Shown: positions 1 through 7,596 of the stretch, in pieces
Layout of the letters: every line of letters begins with the position of its first letter
How positions within the stretch are numbered: position 1 is the stretch's first letter
Assembly: GCA_900771035.1 (NCBI GenBank)
Contig: CAAGML010000023.1
Span: 1 to 12,975, forward strand
Direction of reading: 5' to 3'
DNA: 12,975 bases
Source of the DNA: Bacteroidales bacterium
GTDB taxonomy: Bacteria; Bacteroidota; Bacteroidia; Bacteroidales; Paludibacteraceae
Notes under the pieces: generated by a model
The model's input: the letters and a program-made list of their open reading frames with translations, nothing else
The model's database searches: none
Told to the model about the DNA's origin: nothing
Position numbers and translations under genes: made by a program

Positions 1-166
1 GCTGCTCTTTTCTAGTAGTTATAGAAGATAGGAAAGAGGATTGTAGAGAATAAAGAGGGAAGGCTCATATATTGCTCTTTCGATGCTTTTTAATTACATG
101 CGAAACTTGAGTGAATTTATAGAACTCACCTTAAAACATTAGATTTTCCAGGACGCTGCGCTTTAA
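1..166. other. 3' flank of the giant repeat gene, no gene seen
   Basis: This AT-rich stretch follows the stop codon of the large repeat protein gene. I see no convincing coding sequence. There is an imperfect inverted repeat, with bases 5-13 pairing with 30-38 (nine pairs, one of them G-T, loop of 16), but no clear T-tract follows it on the minus strand. I therefore do not call it a terminator. No other structure of note was found. Confidence 0.4.
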
Positions 167-3100
167 TTATCTCACAATAAGTTTGAACGTCTGAAGAGAG
201 GTTTCGGTCTTGACCCAAAGGAGGTAGCAACCTGAGACAGAAGGTAGTGTCACAAGTGTTTCGTCATCTGTGCCAACGTCGCCTGACGAGATGAGCATAC
301 CTTGCATATTGTATAGACGGTATATACCTTGCTCCTTCGATTTGAGTCGCGCTTGTGTGTTACCCGGCATGAAGTATGTGCCGCCAATCATTACAGGATA
401 TTCTTGTGGCTCAGGTCCGAGGTCCTCTATGATGATAGGACAGGTAGAGACGAAATAGTTTTCGGTTGTCCTTCGCAACTCGGCATATACCTCATCGTTT
501 GGTTTCAGAGATTTGAGATAGAGGTTAGACTCGGTAGCTCCCTGAACCACAGAGCCATTCACATACCATTTATAGCCCGAGAAGTTGTAGCCGCCGTTGT
601 GCTCTGAGTTAAACACGGAGACGACATTGTTGAAATGCTGGTCGAGGATGCTGCTCGGATAATCGACATGCAGGTCAAAATTCCGGATGTAAGGCGTGGC
701 GTCGCAGTGTTCATTCCCTATGTAGAGCGTAACTGTATATTTGTCAGGTCTGACGATTCGGTTGTTACCGTCTCTCGGCATAGGGACAGTGATTGATGTT
801 CCGTCATATCTGCCGTTTGTGATGTCATTGCTATGAGATACCATTATGCCGTCATACGTGATTGTGTAACGCGAAGGTGTCTCTCCGATATATTGAGGAG
901 TGATGGTATATGAGAGGTCATCACCGCAGGCTATGACTTTGTCAGTTGTTCCGTTGGCGTTAATCAACTTGGTTTCCTTCAGGTAGGTGAATGTGAACTC
1001 GTAGTACTCATTGCACCCGCACTCGGCATTTATCAGTGTGTCGTAATAGACTCCAGACTGGTAAAGCCTCCTGCCATGCCAGAAGTAAGGTTCCGTCTCG
1101 CAGACAGAAGCGCTGTCAACGAACACCATTTTGTCGAATATCATCAACTTGAGAATCACCACGCTGTCACAACCGTTAACCGTCAGGAGCGAATCCCTAT
1201 ATGTTCCGGATGTTGTCCGCATTGAGCCTCCGAACATATAGGCTCGTCCGTCGCAGGTGCTGTCGTTCAGATAGGTTTCGGCATGTGGATAGACAATTGT
1301 GTTGATGATGAGCATAGTGTCTGTCACGTAGTAGTTGTTTGAAGGCAGGAACAATGTGTCCGTCGTAGTCTGGTTGTAAATTCTCCCGCGGAATTTGAAA
1401 GGATTGTTGTCGCAGAAAATCGTGTCAAGATGCACTTCAAGATAAGGTTCGTAAATCAGCAATAACTGGAAGAATGTGTCGCAGCTTGAAAAAGAATATG
1501 CGGTGTCGTAGTAGAAGCCTTCGTTCCGACAAGCGATGCCACGGTAGAAATAGGATTGACCACGGATGACGTATGCAGTGTCATAGACATGGTAATTGTC
1601 TATCACGTTCAGTATGATTTCGAAAACGCTGTCACAGCCGGCCGAGTTAATCAGCGTGTCATAGAAAATGCCTGTCTCGTTGAGTATCTTGCCGGTAGGC
1701 GTGGTGAAGTGTTGATTTTGACATATAGTCTTGTTGATTACCGTTATGGTAGGGACGCTGTATGTGATATGCAGTTCAAGGAAGCTGTCGCACCCCTCGG
1801 CGGTCTTCACTGTGTCGTAATATATGCCTGACTGTGTGATGGTCTTAGCGTTGAAAAAGTATGGTTCGTTGGAGCATACAACCGTGTCAATGATGAGACG
1901 GTTCTTTTTCTTGACTGTCAGCTGTAGTCTGTAGATGCTGTCGCAGCCGGTGACGGTGAGGAGTGAGTCGTAATATGTGCCGGACTGATAGACAGGTCTG
2001 CCTCGGAAAAGGAATGTCTCGTTCTCGCATATAGTCGCATTCTGAGAGAATATATAGTCGGGCATTATGCTCACCACGAGTTTTATTATGCTGTCGCAGC
2101 CGTTTCTGCTGCGTACGAGTGTGTCGTAATATGTGCCAGCCTCGGTCAACGCCTTGCCGCGGAACATCAATGTCGTGCCTTGGCAAATTTCCTCGTGAAT
2201 GGTTGTAATCGTTGACTGGAAAACAGTGAGTCTCAGTTCATAGACGCTGTCGCAACCGGTGCTGCTCAGCAGGCTGTCGTAATAAACGCCGGACGTGGTC
2301 AGGTTCTTGTTTCTCCATGTGTATATCCCGTTCGAGCATACGGTGTCTGTCTCAATGAAGCAGAACGACGGTTCGACTTTGACAAACAGCTGGAAAATGC
2401 TGTCACATCCGTTGGCGGACCGCATGGTGTCGCGGTAGGTGCCTTCCCTGTTGATGCTGATGCCCTTGAAGTAGTACGACTCGCCGCTACAGATATGAGT
2501 TGTGTCGTAGGTTATCTGGTTTGGGAAAAAGTTCAGTATGATTTTTGTCACGCTGTCACAGCCGTGAACGGTCCGCAGGGTGTCGTAATAAACACCTTGA
2601 GTGGTGAGCAGACGTCCGTTCAGCCTGTAAGATTGTCCCTGACACAGGTTAATCCTGATTTCGTTCAGGTATTCAGGATAGACAAACAGATGCAGCTCGT
2701 AGATGCTGTCGCAGTTGTTCACGTTTCGCAGGCTGTCGTAATAGACTCCTGTCTCGGTCAGCGTTTTGTTGTGCCAGCGGTATGAGCCGTTAGAGCATAT
2801 CGTGTCATATTCGATGAAAAGATAAGGTGACACCACATTCAGTACCAACTCGTGTATGCTGTCGCAACCGCTATTCACGGTCTGCAATGAGTCGTGATAT
2901 ATGCCAGGTGTGCTTAATGTCCGCCCCCTGAAACTGTATGTGCCGCCTTGGCAGATTGTGACGGTGTCGCTGAATAAATAGGTCGGGGATACGCTGACCG
3001 TCAGTTTCAGTATGCTGTCACAACCGTTTGCCATCTTCAGTGTGTCGTAGTAGGTGCCTGATGACGAATAGTCCTTGCCGCGATATCTGTAGGTCGTGCC

Positions 3101-5317
3101 GTTGCAAAATTCCAGATATTGCCCGACCATAGGAATTGGGTTTATGATAAGCCGTAGCTCGTATATACTGTCGCAACCGTTAGTGCTGCTCAGACTGTCG
3201 AAATATGTTCCCGTCCTGTTCAGGTGACGGCCGTGCCACATGTATGTTCCGTTTGTGCAGACGGTGTCGTAATTTATGCTATGGAATTTCGGCGCGACGC
3301 GGACGACAACCTCGTATATACTGTCGCAACCCTCAGAACTCAGCAAGCTGTCGTAGTATGTCCCGGCATAAATAATTTTCCTGCCTCTGAACATATAATA
3401 ATCGCCGTTACAGATGGTTACGGTGTCACTAATCCTGGAGTTCGGCATGACGTTCAATATCAGTTTCACCGTACTGTCACAGCCATATATAGTCTGCAAG
3501 GTGTCGTAATAAATCCCGGACTTGGTAAGCGATTCACCTCTGAAATGGTACGATCCGCCTTCGCAGATAGTGTATCGCGTCTCGGTGATGCAAGGTTCGT
3601 GCCTGACAAGCACAAGTTTGTGTATGCTGTCACAACCTGTGACGTTAATCGCACTGTCGTAATAGATACCGCTTTCGTAAATCGTCTTGTTATGCCAGAT
3701 GTAAGGACCCATGGTGCAAACCGTGTCGTAGTCCGTCACAAACGTAGGCTGCACCACCTCAAGATTCAGCCGGACAATGTAGTAGCACCCTCCGTAATCC
3801 TGCAAGGTGTCGTAGTAGGTTCCTGTCAGGTTCAGGTTTTCGTCGTTGAAAAAGTACGAATCGCCGTAACATATCTTCTCGTTTCTGGTCAACATCACGC
3901 TCGGCAGTACGGTCAGTTCCACGCGCACAATGCTGTCGCAACCCTCGGTTGTCCTCATCGTGTCAAAAATCTCGCTGTCAGTGGTATATCCTATTCCCTT
4001 GTACCAGAACGTGTCCCTGTCGCAAATCTCGTGATAGACAACCGTATCCTTAGGCTGACTGAAGGTTATCCGCAATTCGTAAATGCTGTCGCAGGTCGCA
4101 CCGCTCTTAATAGTGTCGAAATATGTGCCGCTGCCTATGATGGAATGGTTTCTCCATCTGAAATAGCCCGCCGTACACACTGTCTCGTACTCTATCTGGT
4201 GGAAAGGGGTAGCCACATTCAGATAGAGTTCGTAAATACTGTCGCAGCCTTCGGTGGTCCGGAGGCTGTCGAAGTATGTGCCCTCATGGCACACGTCTTT
4301 GCCACGGAAGTCGTAGTGACTTCCCTGACATACCGTTACAGTGTCATAGAAATGATAAGTTCTCAGCACATTCAGCATCAGCCTTCGCACGCTGTCCAGA
4401 CCGCCTTCGCACTTCAGCGTGTCGTAATATACGCCCGGCTCTTTCAGGGTTTCACCCTTGAACATAACCGAGTCGCCGGCGCAGATGTTGACAATTTCGT
4501 CCGTTATCTTCCATTGCAGGTGCAACAGGTATGTACTGTCGCAGCCGTAGATGTTGGAGTTGCGGTCACTGTAGTTGCCGGGCTTCGAGCATCTTTGCCC
4601 ATGCCAATAGATGTAAGGGCGGGAACAACTCAGGGTGTCCCACTCTTCGTAAGAGAAAGCCGGTAAATATTCGAGATGGAGGTGGTATGTACTGTCACAA
4701 CCGTAAACAGACGTGTATGTGGTGTCGTAGTCTCCCTTTTTTGTATATGTGGAGTCTTGCCACCTGTAAGGGCCTGGACACACTTTGGCGGTGTCATAGT
4801 AGTCATACCGCGGAGCCACAATAAGCATCAATGCCACAACACTGTCCTTCCATGTTACCGTTTTGAGGGAATCAAAGTATATTCCAGTCTCGGTGAGCAT
4901 TTGCCCTCCAAAGAAGAACGGTACATCCTGGCATGCAGTGTCCCTTAGTACCGTCGTAATTTCTTTGTCAAAGATAATGTTCAACTCGTATGTACTGTCG
5001 CAACCGTTAATGTCAGTGTATCTCTGACGGTAGTGTCCTGATTTTTTGATTGTCTGTCCGCGCCAGACGAACTGATTGCCGCTGATTATCGTGTCAATCA
5101 CTTGACGGAACGGGATGTGATACCTGAGCATCAGATGGTAAGTCGTGCCGTTGACAGTCTTAGTGTAATTGCCTGGATCGCAGAGCGTGTCACCGTAGAA
5201 GACATAGCAGTCGCCCTCGCACAGATATACTGTCTCGGTGGTATTGTTGGCGGCTGGTGTTCCGTAAACCCCAATGGCAGACAGGAAAGAGAGTAATATG
5301 AGTATGACTTTTTTCAT
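167..5317 (-). CDS. giant secreted tandem-repeat protein with T9SS-like C-terminal sorting domain
   Basis: This 1716-residue protein is predicted to be exported and probably attached to the cell surface. It starts at ATG 5317 with a typical signal peptide (lysines at 2-3, hydrophobic core, likely cleavage near residue 19-20). Residues about 28-1449 are some 28 tandem units of about 51 residues, with consensus Cys-x-Gly-x-x-Tyr-x-Phe/Trp, then SG-x-YYD-S/T-L, then GCDS and L-x-L-x-V. Residues about 1450-1640 are not repetitive and contain YPSS, NGGY and KWYVNG motifs that I recall from similar positions in other Bacteroidales surface proteins. The last 70 or so residues (IYRLYNMQG, SGCYLLWV, FKLIVR) fit a type A T9SS sorting domain. 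GCDS-type repeats are common in large Bacteroidota surface proteins, but their ligand is unknown to me. An adhesin or structural role is inference. The gene follows the beta-barrel gene by 12 bases and is probably co-transcribed with it. Confidence 0.9.
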   Translation of the reverse strand: MKKVILILLSFLSAIGVYGTPAANNTTETVYLCEGDCYVFYGDTLCDPGNYTKTVNGTTYHLMLRYHIPFRQVIDTIISGNQFVWRGQTIKKSGHYRQRYTDINGCDSTYELNIIFDKEITTVLRDTACQDVPFFFGGQMLTETGIYFDSLKTVTWKDSVVALMLIVAPRYDYYDTAKVCPGPYRWQDSTYTKKGDYDTTYTSVYGCDSTYHLHLEYLPAFSYEEWDTLSCSRPYIYWHGQRCSKPGNYSDRNSNIYGCDSTYLLHLQWKITDEIVNICAGDSVMFKGETLKEPGVYYDTLKCEGGLDSVRRLMLNVLRTYHFYDTVTVCQGSHYDFRGKDVCHEGTYFDSLRTTEGCDSIYELYLNVATPFHQIEYETVCTAGYFRWRNHSIIGSGTYFDTIKSGATCDSIYELRITFSQPKDTVVYHEICDRDTFWYKGIGYTTDSEIFDTMRTTEGCDSIVRVELTVLPSVMLTRNEKICYGDSYFFNDENLNLTGTYYDTLQDYGGCYYIVRLNLEVVQPTFVTDYDTVCTMGPYIWHNKTIYESGIYYDSAINVTGCDSIHKLVLVRHEPCITETRYTICEGGSYHFRGESLTKSGIYYDTLQTIYGCDSTVKLILNVMPNSRISDTVTICNGDYYMFRGRKIIYAGTYYDSLLSSEGCDSIYEVVVRVAPKFHSINYDTVCTNGTYMWHGRHLNRTGTYFDSLSSTNGCDSIYELRLIINPIPMVGQYLEFCNGTTYRYRGKDYSSSGTYYDTLKMANGCDSILKLTVSVSPTYLFSDTVTICQGGTYSFRGRTLSTPGIYHDSLQTVNSGCDSIHELVLNVVSPYLFIEYDTICSNGSYRWHNKTLTETGVYYDSLRNVNNCDSIYELHLFVYPEYLNEIRINLCQGQSYRLNGRLLTTQGVYYDTLRTVHGCDSVTKIILNFFPNQITYDTTHICSGESYYFKGISINREGTYRDTMRSANGCDSIFQLFVKVEPSFCFIETDTVCSNGIYTWRNKNLTTSGVYYDSLLSSTGCDSVYELRLTVFQSTITTIHEEICQGTTLMFRGKALTEAGTYYDTLVRSRNGCDSIIKLVVSIMPDYIFSQNATICENETFLFRGRPVYQSGTYYDSLLTVTGCDSIYRLQLTVKKKNRLIIDTVVCSNEPYFFNAKTITQSGIYYDTVKTAEGCDSFLELHITYSVPTITVINKTICQNQHFTTPTGKILNETGIFYDTLINSAGCDSVFEIILNVIDNYHVYDTAYVIRGQSYFYRGIACRNEGFYYDTAYSFSSCDTFFQLLLIYEPYLEVHLDTIFCDNNPFKFRGRIYNQTTTDTLFLPSNNYYVTDTMLIINTIVYPHAETYLNDSTCDGRAYMFGGSMRTTSGTYRDSLLTVNGCDSVVILKLMIFDKMVFVDSASVCETEPYFWHGRRLYQSGVYYDTLINAECGCNEYYEFTFTYLKETKLINANGTTDKVIACGDDLSYTITPQYIGETPSRYTITYDGIMVSHSNDITNGRYDGTSITVPMPRDGNNRIVRPDKYTVTLYIGNEHCDATPYIRNFDLHVDYPSSILDQHFNNVVSVFNSEHNGGYNFSGYKWYVNGSVVQGATESNLYLKSLKPNDEVYAELRRTTENYFVSTCPIIIEDLGPEPQEYPVMIGGTYFMPGNTQARLKSKEQGIYRLYNMQGMLISSGDVGTDDETLVTLPSVSGCYLLWVKTETSLQTFKLIVR
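170..400 (-). other. T9SS type A-like C-terminal sorting domain (part of the giant repeat protein)
   Basis: The last 70-77 residues follow the usual pattern of a type A sorting domain: a short strand, YRLYNMQG, ISSGDVG, a TLP turn, SGCYLLWV and a terminal FKLIVR. In organisms with T9SS such tails direct the protein through the outer membrane and are normally cleaved, with the mature protein anchored to lipopolysaccharide. The assignment rests on pattern recognition by eye. The boundary is approximate. Confidence 0.72.
971..5236 (-). repeat. tandem array of about 28 units of about 153 bp, with a three-unit superperiod
   Basis: This in-gene array encodes the repeat region of the giant secreted protein. 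The period is about 153 bp (51 residues). At DNA level it shows as recurring gtgtcgtaata-like strings on the plus strand (YYDT in protein), for example near 1813, 1967, 2122, 2275, 2580 and 2736. Units are diverged rather than identical, so the array is old. Every third unit carries a tryptophan-type core (units 2, 5, 8, 11, 14, 17, 20: VW, YW, RW, IW, MW, RW, TW), while most of the others carry Phe/Tyr followed by Arg/Lys-Gly. Unit 23 keeps the phase but has FF. Units 1, 3, 6, 10, 25, 26 and 28 are degenerate at the GCDS or the first Cys position. Confidence 0.9.
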
Positions 5318-5329
5318 TGGCTTTACGGT

Positions 5330-6250
5330 TTAACGTTTTCTATAGCAAGGGCAAGTCCGGCATTTATCGGTTATTCGGCTGACGTTAAACAGCAGTGAGA
5401 GTTTCACCCCTGCTATTACGGGCATGACGATTTTGTCTGCCATTTCCTTTCTGTTGTATGCTGAGTATAGCATAATGACTGAGACGTTTTCAGGGTTCAC
5501 AATCGACTCATGCACAGGCACGTCACGCATGATGTTGGTCAATCCCGCCTCCATGAAAAAACCCACTTTAACCTTATCGCATCTATTCATTTTGAAGTCC
5601 CATCCTATCTCGCCCAAAACTGCGATGTTCAGTTTAGTCCCGAACGAAGCTGTGTCCTTTGCGTCGTAGTTAGAGTAGAAGTATTCAGGCATGTCGTGGT
5701 ACGGGTCTATATATTCATCGTATGTGGCGTATGTGCGGTATTTCTGCGATACTGTGTTGTTTATGTCGAATTTGCACCCAACACTGATACCTGCTCCTAC
5801 GTAGAAGCCGCCTTTCCTGTATGTCCCGCCGTTGTAACCCGCCATTATGGAGATGCCGATGATTCCGAAATTCTGCCTCTCACGCAGCCTCGACATCATC
5901 TCGTAGTTCATTACGGCGTTTGTCAGTCTTGTGTCTTGGAAATATACTCTGTCGATTTGAATGTCCGATTGGCAATTTGACGAGAGATACTGCATATCTC
6001 CGGTAGTACTTATCCATAAATTGCCGTCCCTGTATTCATATCCTAAATGCAGACCTCCTGTGAATCCACCATATACGTTCATCCCGCTGTATTTTCCAAT
6101 CAAGGTGGAGAAGCCGGCGTTGGCACCTAAATTCACATAATCTGACTTGCGGGGACTTACCGCACCGAGCACCATCGGCAACAAAAGCAGTGCGAGAGCG
6201 ACAGTTGCCGAACTCACTTTTGCTCTAATCTCGCATGACAGGATGCTCAT
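5330..6250 (-). CDS. outer-membrane beta-barrel protein with Cys-rich C-terminal tail
   Basis: This 306-residue protein is a predicted outer-membrane beta-barrel. I chose ATG 6250. A TTG one codon upstream would add a single residue and is less likely. The N-terminus has a long basic/polar lead, then a hydrophobic core (VALALLLLPMVLGA) with likely cleavage near residue 30. The mature protein shows Gly-rich, aromatic-rich strands of alternating character (NLGANAGFSTL, GGLHLGYEY, FYVGAGISVGCKF, LNIAVLGEIGWDF). It ends with a strand, KLSLLFNV, then a short tail rich in Cys and basic residues (KCRTCPCYRKR). That tail is unusual, because many barrels end on an aromatic residue. It resembles the general outer membrane beta-barrel class that includes PorT-like proteins, but I cannot name a subfamily. 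It lies 12 bases before the giant repeat gene, which suggests it acts with that protein, for instance as a membrane partner. That role is inference. Confidence 0.78.
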   Translation of the reverse strand: MSILSCEIRAKVSSATVALALLLLPMVLGAVSPRKSDYVNLGANAGFSTLIGKYSGMNVYGGFTGGLHLGYEYRDGNLWISTTGDMQYLSSNCQSDIQIDRVYFQDTRLTNAVMNYEMMSRLRERQNFGIIGISIMAGYNGGTYRKGGFYVGAGISVGCKFDINNTVSQKYRTYATYDEYIDPYHDMPEYFYSNYDAKDTASFGTKLNIAVLGEIGWDFKMNRCDKVKVGFFMEAGLTNIMRDVPVHESIVNPENVSVIMLYSAYNRKEMADKIVMPVIAGVKLSLLFNVSRITDKCRTCPCYRKR

Positions 6251-6313
6251 CAAATATTAGTCTTTAGATTTCGTCAAAAAATAGTTTCTGGCGGTGGATG
6301 CGAAACCACGTGT

Positions 6314-6321
6314 CAAAGTTA
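6314..6321 (-). promoter_or_regulatory. candidate -7 box (TAACTTTG) for the beta-barrel/repeat-protein operon
   Basis: On the minus strand this reads TAACTTTG, matching the Bacteroidota -7 consensus TAnnTTTG. It would place the transcript start some 55 bases before ATG 6250. A TTTG that could serve as the -33 box lies at 6334-6337, but only 12 bases upstream instead of the usual 19 or so, so the upstream element is not well matched. Confidence 0.45.
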
Positions 6322-6382
6322 CGAAATAATTCGCAAAAAATATCGTATGTGGTCATATTTTTTTCATAGGAGGGAGTAATAT

Positions 6383-6417
6383 GGTGTTTTTTAGACTTAT
6401 AAAGACGGTGTTTTTTA
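6383..6417. repeat. direct repeat GGTGTTTTTTA, two copies 24 bp apart
   Basis: GGTGTTTTTTA occurs at 6383-6393 and again at 6407-6417, start to start 24 bases. After each copy the sequence is loosely similar (agactta and cagattta). The pair lies about 60-100 bases upstream of the candidate -7 box, where an activator could bind. It could also be chance in AT-rich DNA. Confidence 0.5.
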
Positions 6418-6619
6418 CAGATTTATGACTATTTCGGTATGTATTATGTCTCTTTTTTCTCATATTTCTTTGTCTGAATGTCGTAAGGTTATCGGTGAAA
6501 TGACAGAAACTTACAAATATGGTACTGGTTTGGCGAGTGTATAGGTTTCCCTTGGAAAGACTTTGTAATGAGTCAATGTAAATGACGAATTTTGGGTGGT
6601 GAGGAGTTGTGCCGAACTT

Positions 6620-7594
6620 TTATTGGAGGCGGATATATCTGCCGTTGTATTGACCGATGACGTTGTTGTTGAGTTGGTCAGTGAAATCGAAAGAGAAGGT
6701 GACTCTATCGTCAGTCATGGTAAAGTCCGTGAGCGTGCCTGAGAGAATGTTTGCCTTGCCAATTGATGAGCCGGCAAAGAAGACGTTCCAGTAGGTTCCC
6801 CAACTGGCATTCTGTATCTTATGACCATACATAACGCTGCCAGCAGAAAGATTTGATGAAACTGAATAGTCTCCGTCAGTTGGACGAATGTCGGATGAGG
6901 AGGTGATAGCCAATGAGAACTGTACTCCCTGACGCAATTTGCCATCATCGCCGAAACGTGCGTCAACAGAGTAGAAAATCAGTTCGTAATAGAAATAGTC
7001 AGGACTGAATATGTGTTCCCAACTATAGAGCGTGCCGGTTGAAAGTGCGGTATTGACGGTATCAAAGCAGATGAAGCCGGCGGCAGGTTGGTTGACATGG
7101 CGGTTGGCTATGTGTTTGCCTGTGTATTCTCCGGACGTGACACCGGAGGCAGAGGTAAGTGTGAAATCGTAGTGAAGGAAATCGTTTTCGGCAGGCGAAA
7201 CGGATACTGAAGCGGCATTAATCGGAATGACGGCAGTAGTGTCGCCGCTTTCGGCAATGGTGACAGCATGCGAAAGTGAGTCAACGAAAAGGCGGTCTGA
7301 AGAGTCACCAATGCGGAAATCGCAGTCGGAGGCAATGAAAAAGAGTTGCAGCACTGTGCCATAGCCTTTGTGATTAGCAGTATCCATTGTGAAAGTGCCA
7401 GGGTATGCGGAAAGACGGAGAATGAACTCACTTGAGTCGCTTTCGGGAACATATCCGACATGGTCAATACGTATTGAGGAGAATGAGTGTGAGACCCCGT
7501 CAATGGTAAAATAACCCTGCGACTGCACAGGTTTGTTGTAGGAACAACCTGCGAGCAGTAGCAGGGTCGATAATATGACAATCGCTTGCCTCAT
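6620..7594 (-). CDS. lipoprotein with two similar beta-rich halves, function unknown
   Basis: This 324-residue protein begins at ATG 7594. A TTG one codon upstream is unlikely, because the ATG overlaps the preceding stop as TGATG. The signal peptide ends in a clear lipobox, LLAGC, with the lipidated Cys at residue 17. No acidic surface-export signal follows it (SYNKPV), so it may face the periplasm, though that is inference. The mature part looks like two related halves of about 140-150 residues. Residues 141-162 (HYDFTLTS, SGEYTGKHI) match 299-321 (TFSFDFTD, IGQYNGRYI) in position and pattern, and both halves have alternating hydrophobic strands and no long helices. It has few cysteines. I do not recognise the family. 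It is the last gene of the envelope cluster, coupled to the Omp28-related gene. Confidence 0.85.
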   Translation of the reverse strand: MRQAIVILSTLLLLAGCSYNKPVQSQGYFTIDGVSHSFSSIRIDHVGYVPESDSSEFILRLSAYPGTFTMDTANHKGYGTVLQLFFIASDCDFRIGDSSDRLFVDSLSHAVTIAESGDTTAVIPINAASVSVSPAENDFLHYDFTLTSASGVTSGEYTGKHIANRHVNQPAAGFICFDTVNTALSTGTLYSWEHIFSPDYFYYELIFYSVDARFGDDGKLRQGVQFSLAITSSSDIRPTDGDYSVSSNLSAGSVMYGHKIQNASWGTYWNVFFAGSSIGKANILSGTLTDFTMTDDRVTFSFDFTDQLNNNVIGQYNGRYIRLQ

Positions 7595-7596
7595 CA
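7592..7596 (-). other. TGATG stop/start overlap
   Basis: On the minus strand the TGA of the Omp28-related gene and the ATG of the following lipoprotein gene share one base (TGATG). This arrangement usually allows a terminating ribosome to restart, so the two lipoproteins are probably made in linked amounts. It also decides the start codon of the downstream gene. Confidence 0.75.

Larger units (their letters stand above)
6251..6619. other. AT-rich intergenic region between two operons
   Basis: This stretch of about 370 bases separates the four-gene envelope cluster from the beta-barrel/giant-protein unit. It is clearly more AT-rich than the genes and has no credible coding sequence. It holds the candidate -7 box at 6314-6321 and the GGTGTTTTTTA direct repeat. 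I looked for a terminator of the upstream cluster and found only a five-pair stem (TTTCC/GGAAA near 6547-6559), which is too weak to call. Confidence 0.6.

Noticed and set aside
108..128. Short inverted repeat TGAGT/ACTCA after the giant gene
   Set aside because: Only five pairs with an 11-base loop, too weak to call a terminator.
3224..4666. 480-codon open frame on the plus strand within the repeat region
   Set aside because: It is antisense to the giant repeat gene and its predicted protein simply mirrors the 51-codon period. The repeated units keep stop codons out of the opposite frame. It has no signal, domain or start context of its own.
5510..5980. 156-codon open frame on the plus strand opposite the barrel gene
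   Set aside because: Antisense to a well-supported beta-barrel gene with signal peptide. The predicted product has no domain or signal that I recognise.
6353..6463. 36-residue basic open frame on the minus strand in the intergenic gap
   Set aside because: It runs through AT-rich DNA, overlaps the direct repeat, has a Lys/Arg/Asn-rich composition typical of chance frames, and shows no motif or coding signature.
6547..6559. TTTCC/GGAAA stem as terminator of the envelope cluster
   Set aside because: Only five pairs with a three-base loop, no T-run on the minus strand directly after it, and about 60 bases beyond the stop.
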